Assembly: GCA_023460175.1 (NCBI GenBank)
Contig: JAEWRC010000173.1
Span: 1 to 35,169 of the forward strand
Reading direction: 5' to 3'
From: Actinomycetes bacterium
GTDB taxonomy: Bacteria; Actinomycetota; Actinomycetes; Mycobacteriales; Mycobacteriaceae
Length of the DNA stretch: 35,169 nucleotides
Below, piece by piece: positions 1 through 7,741 of this stretch. Position 1 is the stretch's first letter, and the number at the start of each line of letters is the position of its first letter. Under the pieces are notes generated by a model, which was given only the letters and a program-made list of their open reading frames with translations, made no database searches and had not been told where the DNA came from. The position numbers were made by a program, and so were the translations under genes.

Positions 1-555
1 GAGCAGGCGGGCTGCACCGGCCGCGCCCAGCACGAGGTGATGGCCTCGGGGATCCAGGACGAGTCCTTCTCGGCACTCCAGACCGACATGCTGCAGATGC
101 TGGCCGACGCCGAGGCCGACCCGCGCCTGGACCAGGTGACCACCGACTGGTCCGCGTGCATGCTCGACGCCGGTTTCGACGGCCTGTCGAAGGTCGGGGA
201 CGGCGAGGCGGCCATCGTCGCGGAGGTCGAGGCCGCCCGCGCGGAGGTCTACGGCGGTTCGTCCGGGACAGTTGCGGACGGGCAGGACCCGGCCGAGGCG
301 GCTCGGCAGGCGCTCCTCGGAGCGGTCGGCAACGTCGACCCGCAGCTCGACGCCGCCTTCGACGAGGCGCTGGCGCAGATCACCCCTCGCGAGATCGACA
401 TGGCCGTCGCCGATGCGACGTGCCGCGCCGAGGTCGGGTACGACGACGCCCGTCGACAGGTGGACACCCAGTACCAGCTCGCCTTCCTGGCCGAGCACGC
501 GGACGAGATCCAGGCCTGGCTCGAGACGCTGTCGGGCACCGACGCCACCGACTGA
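1..555 (+). CDS. Hypothetical protein, C-terminal part (5' truncated by window)
   Basis: The frame is open from base 1 through the TGA at 553-555, so this is the last ~184 residues of a longer protein. The visible part is strongly acidic, Ala-rich and mostly helical. It has three spaced cysteines (in GCTG near the edge, SACM and ATCRAE), a pattern seen in actinobacterial exported proteins of unknown function with disulfides. A GTG-ATG pair at 37-42 could be read as a start, but the open upstream frame and continuous composition argue for a gene that begins outside the window. Function unknown; an exported or lipoprotein nature is inference because the N-terminus is not visible. Confidence 0.7.
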   Translation, partial: EQAGCTGRAQHEVMASGIQDESFSALQTDMLQMLADAEADPRLDQVTTDWSACMLDAGFDGLSKVGDGEAAIVAEVEAARAEVYGGSSGTVADGQDPAEAARQALLGAVGNVDPQLDAAFDEALAQITPREIDMAVADATCRAEVGYDDARRQVDTQYQLAFLAEHADEIQAWLETLSGTDATD

Positions 556-601
556 CCTGACCCGCGGGACCAACGAAAGCCGACCGTCGCGCGTCATACG
601 T

Positions 602-640
602 GCGGGGGGCGGGGGGGCCGGCCCCGCCCCCCCCCCCCGG
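602..640. terminator. G-run/C-run hairpin between two genes
   Basis: Runs of six and seven G (604-609, 611-617) are followed by CCGGCC and a 12-C run (627-638). The G and C arms can pair into a very stable GC hairpin, and the G-rich strand could form a quadruplex. It sits 47 bp after the upstream stop and about 24 bp before the next start. There is no T-run, so a role as a terminator or 5'UTR structure is only a possibility. The exact homopolymer length may be a sequencing uncertainty. Confidence 0.4.
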
Positions 641-663
641 CCGTCTCAAATCCGAGGAGGGGT

Positions 664-1455
664 ATGCGGCGCGGAATCACGATGACCTGGCACGCAATCT
701 CGTTCCTCGTCGCCGCCGCGCTCTACTTCGTGTTCGTCCTCCCACGCTGGTGGGAGTTGCTCGGCTACTGGCCGCACGGCGTCGGCACCGCGGCCCGGAT
801 CGGCACCGGCCTGCTGCTGGGCCTGACCGCGCTGCCGGTGGGGCTCACGCTGGCCAAGACCCGCCGACCCGAGTTCGGCACCCCGCAGTTGGCGCTGACG
901 CTGCGCGGCTGCTCGATCATCGGCCACGTCGCCGCCGGTGCGCTGATCGTCGGCGCGGCCATCGCCGAGATCTGGCTGGACCTGGACACCTACGGCCGCG
1001 GGCTGTTCGCGGCCTACGGCGCCGCCGCGGCGATCGCGCTGCTGGCCGCGGCCGCGTTCTACCTGGCCTACGCCGCCGAGTTGCCCCCGCCACCGCCCAA
1101 GCCGCTGAAGCCGAAGCGGGAGCGCGGGCGCGGGCGCAAGAAGGCCGCCGCGGCTGAAGAGGCTGAAGAACCGGCCCAGGAGGTCGCCGAAGAGGTCGAG
1201 GCGACCGAAGAGGTCCAAGAGACCGAGACCGCCTCGGATGACGAGACCCCGGCCGACACCGACGCCGAGACAGAGGCAGAAGCAGCGGCAGAGGCCGACA
1301 CCGAAGCAGAAGCAGCGGCAGACGCCGACACCGAGGCCGACACCGAGGAGCCGGCCGAGGAGTCCACCGAAGACCCCGAGGAAGAGCCCGCCGCTCCCGA
1401 GGGCAAGCGCGCCCGCCGCGGCCTGCGCAACCGCCGCCCCAGCAAGACCTCCTAG
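664..1455 (+). CDS. Membrane protein with four TM helices and an acidic repeat tail
   Basis: 263 residues. The first ~140 form four hydrophobic segments (about residues 8-25, 40-58, 78-98 and 108-132). The rest is cytoplasmic-looking and disordered: a proline stretch (PPPPPKP), a basic patch (KRERGRGRKK), then about 100 residues of Ala/Glu/Asp/Thr repeats (units like ADTEAEAAA), ending in a basic KRARRGLRNRR patch. An AGGAGG at 655-660 lies only 3 bases before the ATG at 664. The in-frame ATG at 682 (MTWHAISF) is an alternative start, but the Shine-Dalgarno would then be too far away. A mycobacterial conserved membrane protein; function unknown. The stop lies in a threefold AAGACCTCCT repeat shared with the convergent tetR end. 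Confidence 0.8.
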   Translation: MRRGITMTWHAISFLVAAALYFVFVLPRWWELLGYWPHGVGTAARIGTGLLLGLTALPVGLTLAKTRRPEFGTPQLALTLRGCSIIGHVAAGALIVGAAIAEIWLDLDTYGRGLFAAYGAAAAIALLAAAAFYLAYAAELPPPPPKPLKPKRERGRGRKKAAAAEEAEEPAQEVAEEVEATEEVQETETASDDETPADTDAETEAEAAAEADTEAEAAADADTEADTEEPAEESTEDPEEEPAAPEGKRARRGLRNRRPSKTS

Positions 1456-1485
1456 GCCAAGACCTCCTGAGCCGAAGACCTCCTA
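1444..1485. repeat. Three tandem ~15-bp repeats at a convergent gene end
   Basis: AAGACCTCCT occurs at about 1444, 1459 and 1475, each followed by AGGC or GAGC. The first copy contains the stop codon of the membrane-protein gene, and the third reaches the last codons of the convergent tetR gene. Possibly a slippage product that extended the 3' end. Confidence 0.6.
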
Positions 1486-2166
1486 GGCGCCGGCCAGCTT
1501 CTGCTGCAGCCCGGCGATCACCACATCGAGGCTGAACTCGAAGTCGTCGGCGGCCGCAGCTGCGCCCGCACGGTTGGCCACCACATCCCCGAGCAGCGGA
1601 AACTCACCCTCGGCGACCTCGTTCAACGCCCGGGCCACCTCCGGATGCTGGCGCAGCTTGGACTGTTCGCCGCCGAGCAGGTCGTGCGCCGCCGACATCG
1701 CGAGTCCGGAGACCAGGGTCAGGATCCGACCCGCGTCGTCGACCCCGAAACCGGCCTCGGTCAGGGATTCCAACACCCGCTCGGCCAGCGCCAGGCTGCC
1801 GGTGCCGCGCAGTCGAAAGTGCGCGCCGGTGGTGTGCACGTTGAGCACGCCGCGGTGGATCGCGGTGGCGTAGGCGTGCAGGACTTCCGGCCAACTGCCG
1901 TCCTCAGGCAGTTCGGCGCGGCGCAACTCCGTCTCGAAGAGATCGGTGACCAGCAGTTCCAGCAGACCGTCGCGGTCGCCCACGTAGTAGTGCAGCGAAG
2001 TGCGGTCCACCCCGAGGGCATCCGCGACGGCCTGCATCGTCAGATCCTCGGGGGCGATGGCGCGCGCGGCGGCGACGATCTGCGCCCGGTCGATGCGCGG
2101 GGGCCGACCGCGCCGTCGGCGCGGCTCGGCTGTCTCGTCCGGTCGTGGTGTCACCACCGCCAACAT
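1483..2166 (-). CDS. TetR-family transcriptional regulator
   Basis: About 227 residues from the ATG at 2166; upstream in-frame codons to 2190 and a GTG just inside are alternatives. The N-terminus has the Arg-rich arm RRRRGRPPR and then a TetR helix-turn-helix (TMQAVADALGVDRTSLHYYVGDRDGLLELL, quoted as a family pattern of 'V-A-x-x-L-G-V' and 'L-x-x-Y-V'). The C-terminal half is a helical ligand and dimer domain of the TetR_C type. It is divergent from the dehydrogenase at 2325 with a 158-bp shared control region, which makes that gene a likely target (inference). Confidence 0.88.
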   Translation of the reverse strand: MLAVVTPRPDETAEPRRRRGRPPRIDRAQIVAAARAIAPEDLTMQAVADALGVDRTSLHYYVGDRDGLLELLVTDLFETELRRAELPEDGSWPEVLHAYATAIHRGVLNVHTTGAHFRLRGTGSLALAERVLESLTEAGFGVDDAGRILTLVSGLAMSAAHDLLGGEQSKLRQHPEVARALNEVAEGEFPLLGDVVANRAGAAAAADDFEFSLDVVIAGLQQKLAGA

Positions 2167-2262
2167 AGCCCGCTCACCAGCGCAGGACATGCATCGTCGC
2201 GCACGCTATGGCGCGTCTGTGACGGCAGGGACCTTTGTGAAGCAGACCACACCCGTGTTAGA

Positions 2263-2282
2263 TTTCCCACGTCCGTGGAAAA
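2263..2282. promoter_or_regulatory. Candidate TetR operator dyad
   Basis: TTTCCCACG and CGTGGAAAA form an inverted repeat with one unpaired base. It lies in the divergent spacer between tetR (start 2166) and the dehydrogenase (start 2325), about 45 bp before the latter. Position and symmetry suit an operator for the adjacent TetR protein; binding is inference. Confidence 0.4.
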
Positions 2283-2324
2283 CTGCCGGTTCGCCGGCGT
2301 CCCGCCACCCGAAGGAGTCCTTGC

Positions 2325-3386
2325 GTGTCGAAAGCCGCCCCTTATCGCGTCGTCCAGTGGACCACCGGCAACGTCGGGAAGAGCTCCGTGGCGGCGCTGG
2401 CCGCCAACCCGAACTACGAGATCGTCGGGTGCTACGCCTGGTCGCCGGAGAAGGCCGGCCGCGACGTCGGCGAGTTGGTCGGCATCGAGCCGCTCGGCGT
2501 CGCCGCCACCAACGACGTCGATCAACTGCTGGCGCTCAAGCCCGACGTCGTCGTCTACAACCCGATGTGGATCGACGTCGACGAGCTGGTGCGCATCCTC
2601 GAGGCCGGGATCAACGTGGTGGCCACCGCGTCGTTCATCACCGGGCACAACCAGGGCGCGGGCCGCGACCGGATCGCCGAGGCGTGTGAGCGCGGCGGCT
2701 CGAGCATGTTCGGCTCCGGCATCAGCCCCGGCTACATCAACCAGCTCTCGGTGGTCGCCGCCGGCATCTGCGACCGGGTCGACAAGATCACCATCAACGA
2801 GGCCGCCGACACCACCTTCTACGACTCCCCCGAGACCGAAAAGCCCGTCGGCTTCGGTCAGCCGATCGACAGCCCGGACCTGCAGGCCATGACCTCGCAC
2901 GGCACCGGGGTGTTCGGCGAGGCCGTGCGCCTGATCGCCGACGCGCTGGACGTCGAACTCGACGAGGTGCGCTGCGACGCCGAATACGCCCAGACCACCG
3001 CGGACCTCGACCTGGGCTCGTGGACCATCCCCGCCGGCTGCGTCGCCGGCGTGTACGCCAGCTGGAAGGGCATCGTCGGCGGCAAGACGGTGGTCGAGGT
3101 CAACGTGCGCTGGCGCAAGGGGCAGACGCTGGAACCCGACTGGCAGATCGACCAGGACGGTTGGGTGATCGAGGTGGCCGGCCGCCCGACGGTGACCATG
3201 AAGGTCGGTTTCCTGCCGCCGCCGGACTTCGAGGCGACCACGCTGGAGGAGTTCATGGTGCTGGGCCACATCATGACGGCGACGCCGCCGCTGAACGCCA
3301 TTCCGGCCGTCGTCGCCGCCCCGCCGGGCATCGTCACGTACAACGATCTGCCGCTGATCCTGCCCCGCGGTGTGACGTCGGCGTAA
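2325..3386 (+). CDS. NAD(P)-dependent dehydrogenase, DapB-fold / amine dehydrogenase family
   Basis: 353 residues from a GTG with GAAGGAG 7 bases upstream (2311-2317). The N-terminus is a dinucleotide-binding fold (VVQWTTGNVG, GxxGxx pattern), followed by a DapB-like C-terminal domain. The sequence matches the mycobacterial family annotated as dihydrodipicolinate-reductase-like or NAD(P)H-dependent amine dehydrogenase, present in many copies in these genomes with mostly unknown substrates. It is not the biosynthetic DapB, which is shorter. Likely cytoplasmic. The divergent TetR gene and the dyad upstream suggest substrate-responsive control. Confidence 0.82.
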   Translation: MSKAAPYRVVQWTTGNVGKSSVAALAANPNYEIVGCYAWSPEKAGRDVGELVGIEPLGVAATNDVDQLLALKPDVVVYNPMWIDVDELVRILEAGINVVATASFITGHNQGAGRDRIAEACERGGSSMFGSGISPGYINQLSVVAAGICDRVDKITINEAADTTFYDSPETEKPVGFGQPIDSPDLQAMTSHGTGVFGEAVRLIADALDVELDEVRCDAEYAQTTADLDLGSWTIPAGCVAGVYASWKGIVGGKTVVEVNVRWRKGQTLEPDWQIDQDGWVIEVAGRPTVTMKVGFLPPPDFEATTLEEFMVLGHIMTATPPLNAIPAVVAAPPGIVTYNDLPLILPRGVTSA

Positions 3387-3461
3387 AGAAAGTCGTTTCA
3401 AACTGGCTCGGCCAGGCAAGATAGGGGTAACGAACTGAACTCTTGAGCCGAGAGGCAAGTC

Positions 3462-4517
3462 ATGGCATCGATTCGCCGCGCCCAGCGGGCAGCCCTGTGC
3501 GTGTTGAGTGCGCTTTTGCTTGCCCTGGTGGCCCCGCTGACGCTGCCGCCCTCGGCACAAGCGGTTCCGCTGGATCCCGTCGTCGCGATCAGCCAGGTCG
3601 AGCCGGGCCTGGTGCAGATCACCACGATGAACGACTTCCAGGGCGTCATCGGCAACGGCACCGGCATCGTGCTGAGCCCGGACGGGTTCGTGCTGACCAA
3701 CCACCACGTGGTGCAGGGCGCGAACGTCATCCGGGCCACCAGCGCCGCCAACGGGGAGGGGTTCGACGCCGACGTGGTCGGCTATGACCGCAGCGACGAC
3801 ATCGCGGTGCTGCGGTTGCGCGGCGCCGCCGGGCTGCCGGTCGCGCCGATCGGGGACTCCAACACAGTGATGCTCGGCGAGCCGGTGATGACGATCGGCA
3901 ACGCCAACGGCACCGGCTCCGCGCTCACCCACGAGGAGGGCGAGATCACCGCCCTGGACCGGACCATCGAGGCCGAGGACGAACTCACCGGCAGTTCGCA
4001 CTCGCTGGGCGGGCTCATCGAATCCTCGACCAACCTGCGCTCCGGGGATTCCGGCGGCGCGTTGGTCAACAGCGCCGGGCAGGTCGTCGGGATGAACGCC
4101 GCGGCCACGGTGAACTACCGGCTCGACGGCGAGGTGACCCCCGGCGGGCAGGGCTTCGCGATCCCGATCAACCGGGCCGTCGACGTCGCCAACCAGATCC
4201 GCGCCGGGATGGCCTCACCCGAGGTGCACATCGGCCCGTCGGCGATGCTCGGGATCGGTGTCGACGCCAACCCCCGCCGCGGCACGCGCGGGCTGCCGGT
4301 GCGCTCGCTGCTGCGCGGCGGACCGGCCGACATCGCGGGCCTGCGCGCCGGGGACATGATCGTGAGCATCGACGGTGTGCCGATCACCTCCGCCAACGAG
4401 CTGACCAGCATGCTCGACGCCCGCTACCCGGGTGACGTCATCGACGTGAACTGGTTGCAGCCCAACGGGGTTCCGCGCAACGGGAAGGTGACGCTGGTTC
4501 CCGGACCGGTGACCTAA
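3462..4517 (+). CDS. pepA: Secreted trypsin-like serine protease with PDZ domain (PepA/Mtb32A-like)
   Basis: 351 residues, about the length of M. tuberculosis PepA (Rv0125). A Sec signal peptide covers residues 1-34 (RRAQR, hydrophobic core, AQA cleavage site). The protease domain has the triad H82 (in TNHHVV), D113 (in RSDDIAVL) and S197 (in SGDSGG). A C-terminal PDZ domain starts near residue 240 and includes RAGDMIVSIDG. Motifs such as GNGTGIVL and GQGFAIPI match PepA closely. It should be exported and act in the envelope. GAGAGGCAAG precedes the ATG. The stop overlaps the convergent Prim-PolC stop by two bases. Whether it is the pepA ortholog or a paralog cannot be decided here. Confidence 0.85.
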   Translation: MASIRRAQRAALCVLSALLLALVAPLTLPPSAQAVPLDPVVAISQVEPGLVQITTMNDFQGVIGNGTGIVLSPDGFVLTNHHVVQGANVIRATSAANGEGFDADVVGYDRSDDIAVLRLRGAAGLPVAPIGDSNTVMLGEPVMTIGNANGTGSALTHEEGEITALDRTIEAEDELTGSSHSLGGLIESSTNLRSGDSGGALVNSAGQVVGMNAAATVNYRLDGEVTPGGQGFAIPINRAVDVANQIRAGMASPEVHIGPSAMLGIGVDANPRRGTRGLPVRSLLRGGPADIAGLRAGDMIVSIDGVPITSANELTSMLDARYPGDVIDVNWLQPNGVPRNGKVTLVPGPVT

Positions 4518-5569
4518 CGATCCTCGACCGGGTTGCCGTCGGCGTCCCAGTGCGCGGCGACCTTCTTGCTGGGCTGCACGCGCGGCGGCTCCCCCGGCAT
4601 CTTCGGGTAGCTCGGCGGGTACGGCAGGTCGCCGAGCCCGCGCTCCTCGTCGGCGGCCACCATGTCCAGCAGCGGCTGCAGCGACTGCGCCGAGGAGTCG
4701 ATGTCGGCCCACGGGTCGTCGCGGCGCGCGAGGATGTCGGGCACGGTCAGCATCGTGTAGTCGTCGGGGTCGGCGCCGCCCAGCTCGTCCCAGGCCAACG
4801 GCATCGACACCGTGGCGATCGGGGTCCGGCGCACCGAGTACGGCGAGGCCATGGTGCGGTCACGGGCGTTCTGGTTGAAGTCGACGAAGATGCGCTTGCC
4901 GCGCTCCTCCTTCCACCACGAGGTGGTGACCTGTTCGGGCGCGCGGCGTTCGATCTCGCGGGCCAGCGCGATACCGGCACGACGGACCGCGATGAAGTCC
5001 CAGTCCGGCGTGATCCGCAGGTAAACGTGCACGCCACGGCCCCCGGAGGTCTTCGCGTAGCCCACCAACCCCAGCTCGTCGAGCAGCGGTTTGAGGACGT
5101 CGACAGCGACGGTGCGGGCCTCGACGAACGCGGTGCCGGGCTGCGGGTCGAGGTCGATGCGCAGCTCGTCGGGGTGGTCGGTGTCCGGGCAGCGCACCGG
5201 CCACGGGTGCAGCGTCACGGTGCCCATCTGCGCCGCCCAGACGATGGCCGCCGGGTGGGTGACCTTCAGCGCGTCGGCGGTCCGGCCCGACGGGAAGGTC
5301 ACCGTGCAGGATTCGAGGTAGTCGGGTCGCTTCTGCGGCAGGCGCTTCTGGTACACCTCCTCACCGTCGATGCCGTCCGGGAACCGCTGCAGGTGGGTGG
5401 GCCGGTCGCGCAGCGCGGTGAGCATCGGGCCCTGCGCGACGGTGCGGTAGTAGTCGATCAGACGGCCCTTGACCCCGTCGGCGCCGAGCTTGGGGAAGAA
5501 CGGCTTGTCCGGGCTGGTGACCCGGACCATGATCCCGTCGACGTCGATTTCGGTTGCCTTGCTTGCCAT
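4514..5569 (-). CDS. Prim-PolC: primase-polymerase of the LigD-Pol family
   Basis: 351 residues, an archaeo-eukaryotic-primase-type polymerase like LigD polymerase domains and mycobacterial Prim-PolC (Rv3730c-like). The catalytic residues are visible: D139 and D141 in RIDLDPQ, the SGGRGVHV motif at 175-182, and D230 in FVDFNQN. Such enzymes add short, often ribonucleotide, patches in gap repair, and LigC then seals the nick. Its ATG overlaps the TAA of the upstream ligase frame (TAATG), so the two were translationally coupled. The upstream ligase is now split by a 14-kb insertion, so this gene has lost its native operon promoter. The larger open frame reaching 6157 is not needed: the ATG at 5569 fits the family start. 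Confidence 0.9.
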   Translation of the reverse strand: MASKATEIDVDGIMVRVTSPDKPFFPKLGADGVKGRLIDYYRTVAQGPMLTALRDRPTHLQRFPDGIDGEEVYQKRLPQKRPDYLESCTVTFPSGRTADALKVTHPAAIVWAAQMGTVTLHPWPVRCPDTDHPDELRIDLDPQPGTAFVEARTVAVDVLKPLLDELGLVGYAKTSGGRGVHVYLRITPDWDFIAVRRAGIALAREIERRAPEQVTTSWWKEERGKRIFVDFNQNARDRTMASPYSVRRTPIATVSMPLAWDELGGADPDDYTMLTVPDILARRDDPWADIDSSAQSLQPLLDMVAADEERGLGDLPYPPSYPKMPGEPPRVQPSKKVAAHWDADGNPVEDR

Positions 5570-6510
5570 TACGAGGACTCCAGGACGTCGTAGAGGTCGT
5601 AGTGCACCGGCACGTCGAGCTGATCGAACGTGCAGCTGCGCGGATCGCGGTCCGGGCGCCAGCGGAGGAACTTCACGGTGTGCCGAAAGCGTTGCCACGC
5701 ATCGCCTGTGCCCTCCATCTGGTCGTAGGCGACCTCGGCGACCTTCTCCGGCCGGATCGGGATCCAGCGCTTGTCGGCCGCGGAGTTCCACCGGCTCGGC
5801 TCGCCGTCGTACACCAGATCCTCGGCCTTGCGCAGTGGTTCGAGTTCGGCGAGCAGCTGCAGCCGGGCCTTGGCGGTGAACGATGCCGCCCCGCCGACCA
5901 TCTGCAGCTCGCCGTCGTCGCGGTAGAGACCCAGCAGGATCGAACCGATCCCCTCGCCGCTCTTGTGGATGCGGTAGCCGATGGCCACGCAGTCGGCGTC
6001 GCGGCGGTGCTTGATCTTGACCATCTCCCGCTTGCCGGGCAGATAGGCGCCGTCGAGGCGCTTGGCGATCACGCCGTCGAGCCCGGCGCCCTCGAAGGTG
6101 GTCAACCAGTGCGCGCCCAACTCCGGGTCCTCGGTGGTCCGGGTGACGTGACACCACCCCTGCTGCCGGATCAGCTCGCTCAGAGCCCGGCGACGATCCC
6201 GGAACGGCGCATCCATCAGCGAGGTATCCCCGGCGGCCAGCGCGTCGAAACCGATGAAGTGCGCCGGGGTCTGCTCGGCGAGCAGCTTGACCCGGCTGGC
6301 CGCGGGGTGGATGCGCTGGGACAACGAATCCCAGTCCAGCCGGGTCCGGCCGTCGATTTCGCGCGGGACGACGATTTCGCCGTCCACCACGGCGCGGGGG
6401 GCAAGTTCGTCGCGCAGGGCCTCGAGGAGCTCGGGAAAGTAGCGGCCGAGGTCCTTGCCGTTGCGCGACTGCAGCACCACCTCGTCGCCGTCGCGGAACA
6501 CCAGCGCCCG
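5569..6510 (-). pseudogene. ligC: ligC, 3' part (ATP-dependent DNA ligase, split by element)
   Basis: 313 codons of a LigC-type ATP-dependent DNA ligase that lacks its N-terminus and nucleotidyl-lysine motif. Present are motif III (VVDGEIVV), IIIa (FIGFDAL), IV (DGVIAK), V (VKIKHRRDADC) and the OB-fold domain with the WRPDRDPRSC ending typical of LigC. The first host codon is CGG at 6510-6508 (R of KWDGFR). Beyond it the frame runs into unrelated sequence of the mobile element. The missing 36 codons, including KWDG, lie at 20494-20601 on the same strand. Joining 20494 to 6510 restores one open frame of about 349 codons, the normal LigC size. As it stands the fragment cannot form the ligase-AMP intermediate. 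Confidence 0.93.
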
Positions 6511-6527
6511 TCTAGTTGACTGAACTT
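6511..6527. repeat. Left end of the element
   Basis: Immediately inside the host junction come TCTAG and then TTGACTGAACTT (6516-6527). The last 12 bases match the reverse complement of the right end (20481-20492) at 10 of 12 positions. CTAGTTGAC (6512-6520) also resembles CTGGTTGAC (20472-20480) in direct orientation. The five bases outside the inverted repeat have no counterpart on the right and may be a coupling sequence carried from a donor site, as known for Tn554-type recombination. Confidence 0.6.
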
Positions 6528-6574
6528 CGGCGAGCCTTCCGAACCGAGCAGGGCTGCGGACGGAGGATCGCGCT

Positions 6575-7741
6575 GTGACGGTGTTGGGTCGAGTGGAGTC
6601 GTCGCCGAGCGGGTTGCCGTGGCGGGTGATCTTCCCCGACGTCGAGCACCTCGGGGCGACGTCATACCTGCGGGAGCTTGCGGCGTCGGATTGCAGTCCA
6701 CTCACAGTTCGAAGTTACGCGTTCGACCTGCTGCGGTGGTTCCGGTTCCTCCACGAGCGTCTGATCGGTTGGGAACGAGCCGAGCGGGTCGACGTCCGTG
6801 CGTTCGTCGAGTACCTCCGCGAGACGCCGAATCCGCAGCGTCTGCGTCGGGATCCGGACAGACCTCCGCCGGGATCGGTGAACGCGGTGACCGGCAAGGC
6901 CGAGTTGTCTGGGAAGTACGCGCCGCGCACCATCAACCATCAGCTGTCAGTGCTCTTCGGGTTCTACGACCACGCCTGCACGGCCAATCTGGGTCCGCTG
7001 GTCAATCCCGTTCCTGCACAACGTGCCAGGCACGGTGGTCGGCCGCACGCGCACCACAACCCGATGGAAGACTTCACGATCTTCCGGCGCGCCAACTATC
7101 GGCAGAAGACACCGCGTCCAGTGTGGCGGGCAATCCCCGATGATGCTGCCGCGTCGCTGTTCAACGCGTTGCGCAGTCACCGCGATCGAGCGTTGGTGAG
7201 TTTCTATCTGTCCTCGGGTGTGCGGGCATCGGAGCTGTTGGGCTTGCGTCACGGCGATTTGGATGCTGGCCGCTACACCATCACGGTCACCAGCAAGGGC
7301 AGCCGCACGCGGGAGACCGTCCCGGCGTCGGTGGACTCCTTCGTGTGGTTGGCGCTGTATCTGGCCGAGCAGCCGCCGATCGACGCGGGTGGCCCGGTGT
7401 GGTGGACCCGACGCTCGCAGCCGGCGCCGCTGAACTATCACGCAATGCGCGCGGTGCTGCGCCGCGCCAACGCCAGCTTGGGCGCGAACTGGTCGCTGCA
7501 CGACTTCCGCCATACTGCCGCCGCACGGATGCTGGCCGATCCCGCGTTCACGCTGGTCGACGTACAGACCGTGTTGCGGCATGCCAGCGTGACGACGACC
7601 CAGATCTACACCCAGCCGCGCCTAGAAGATCTGATCGGCAAAGTCCTCGAGCACTACGCCCGGCCAAAGACCAACGTAGCGACGATCGAGCCTGCCTACG
7701 ACGCCGCGGCGGTCCGGGAACTGTTGGGCCTGCCGGAGTGA
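6575..7741 (+). CDS. Tyrosine recombinase, TnpA-like
   Basis: 388 residues from a GTG with CGGAGGA 8 bases upstream, starting 64 bp inside the left end of the element. It has a SAM-like N-terminal DNA-binding domain (about 25-135) and a catalytic domain (about 185-365). Catalytic residues are R217 (SSGVRASELL), K241 (TSKGSRTR), H309 and R312 (HDFRHTAA), H336 (LRHASVTTT) and nucleophile Y345 (QIYTQ). All are present, so the enzyme should be active. It cuts and rejoins DNA through a 3'-phosphotyrosine. Size and position fit TnpA of Tn554 (361 residues). The stop overlaps the GTG of the next recombinase, so the pair is co-translated. Confidence 0.92.
   Translation: MTVLGRVESSPSGLPWRVIFPDVEHLGATSYLRELAASDCSPLTVRSYAFDLLRWFRFLHERLIGWERAERVDVRAFVEYLRETPNPQRLRRDPDRPPPGSVNAVTGKAELSGKYAPRTINHQLSVLFGFYDHACTANLGPLVNPVPAQRARHGGRPHAHHNPMEDFTIFRRANYRQKTPRPVWRAIPDDAAASLFNALRSHRDRALVSFYLSSGVRASELLGLRHGDLDAGRYTITVTSKGSRTRETVPASVDSFVWLALYLAEQPPIDAGGPVWWTRRSQPAPLNYHAMRAVLRRANASLGANWSLHDFRHTAAARMLADPAFTLVDVQTVLRHASVTTTQIYTQPRLEDLIGKVLEHYARPKTNVATIEPAYDAAAVRELLGLPE

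Noticed and set aside
1260..1350. CRISPR-like repeats
   Set aside because: The repeats are in-frame Ala/Glu/Asp codons without spacers.
2151..4001. 616-codon open frame on the minus strand
   Set aside because: It runs antisense through the dehydrogenase and protease genes and has the biased composition of a high-GC shadow frame.
5570..6157. N-terminal extension of Prim-PolC (547-codon frame)
   Set aside because: It overlaps the ligC fragment in another frame; the ATG at 5569 fits the family start and the TAATG coupling.
6500..6530. tRNA-type attachment site
   Set aside because: The insertion is in a protein gene and no tRNA-like sequence is near either end.
6511..6705. ATG at 6705 as start of the ligC fragment
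   Set aside because: The sequence upstream of 6510 belongs to the element and does not resemble a ligase N-terminus.
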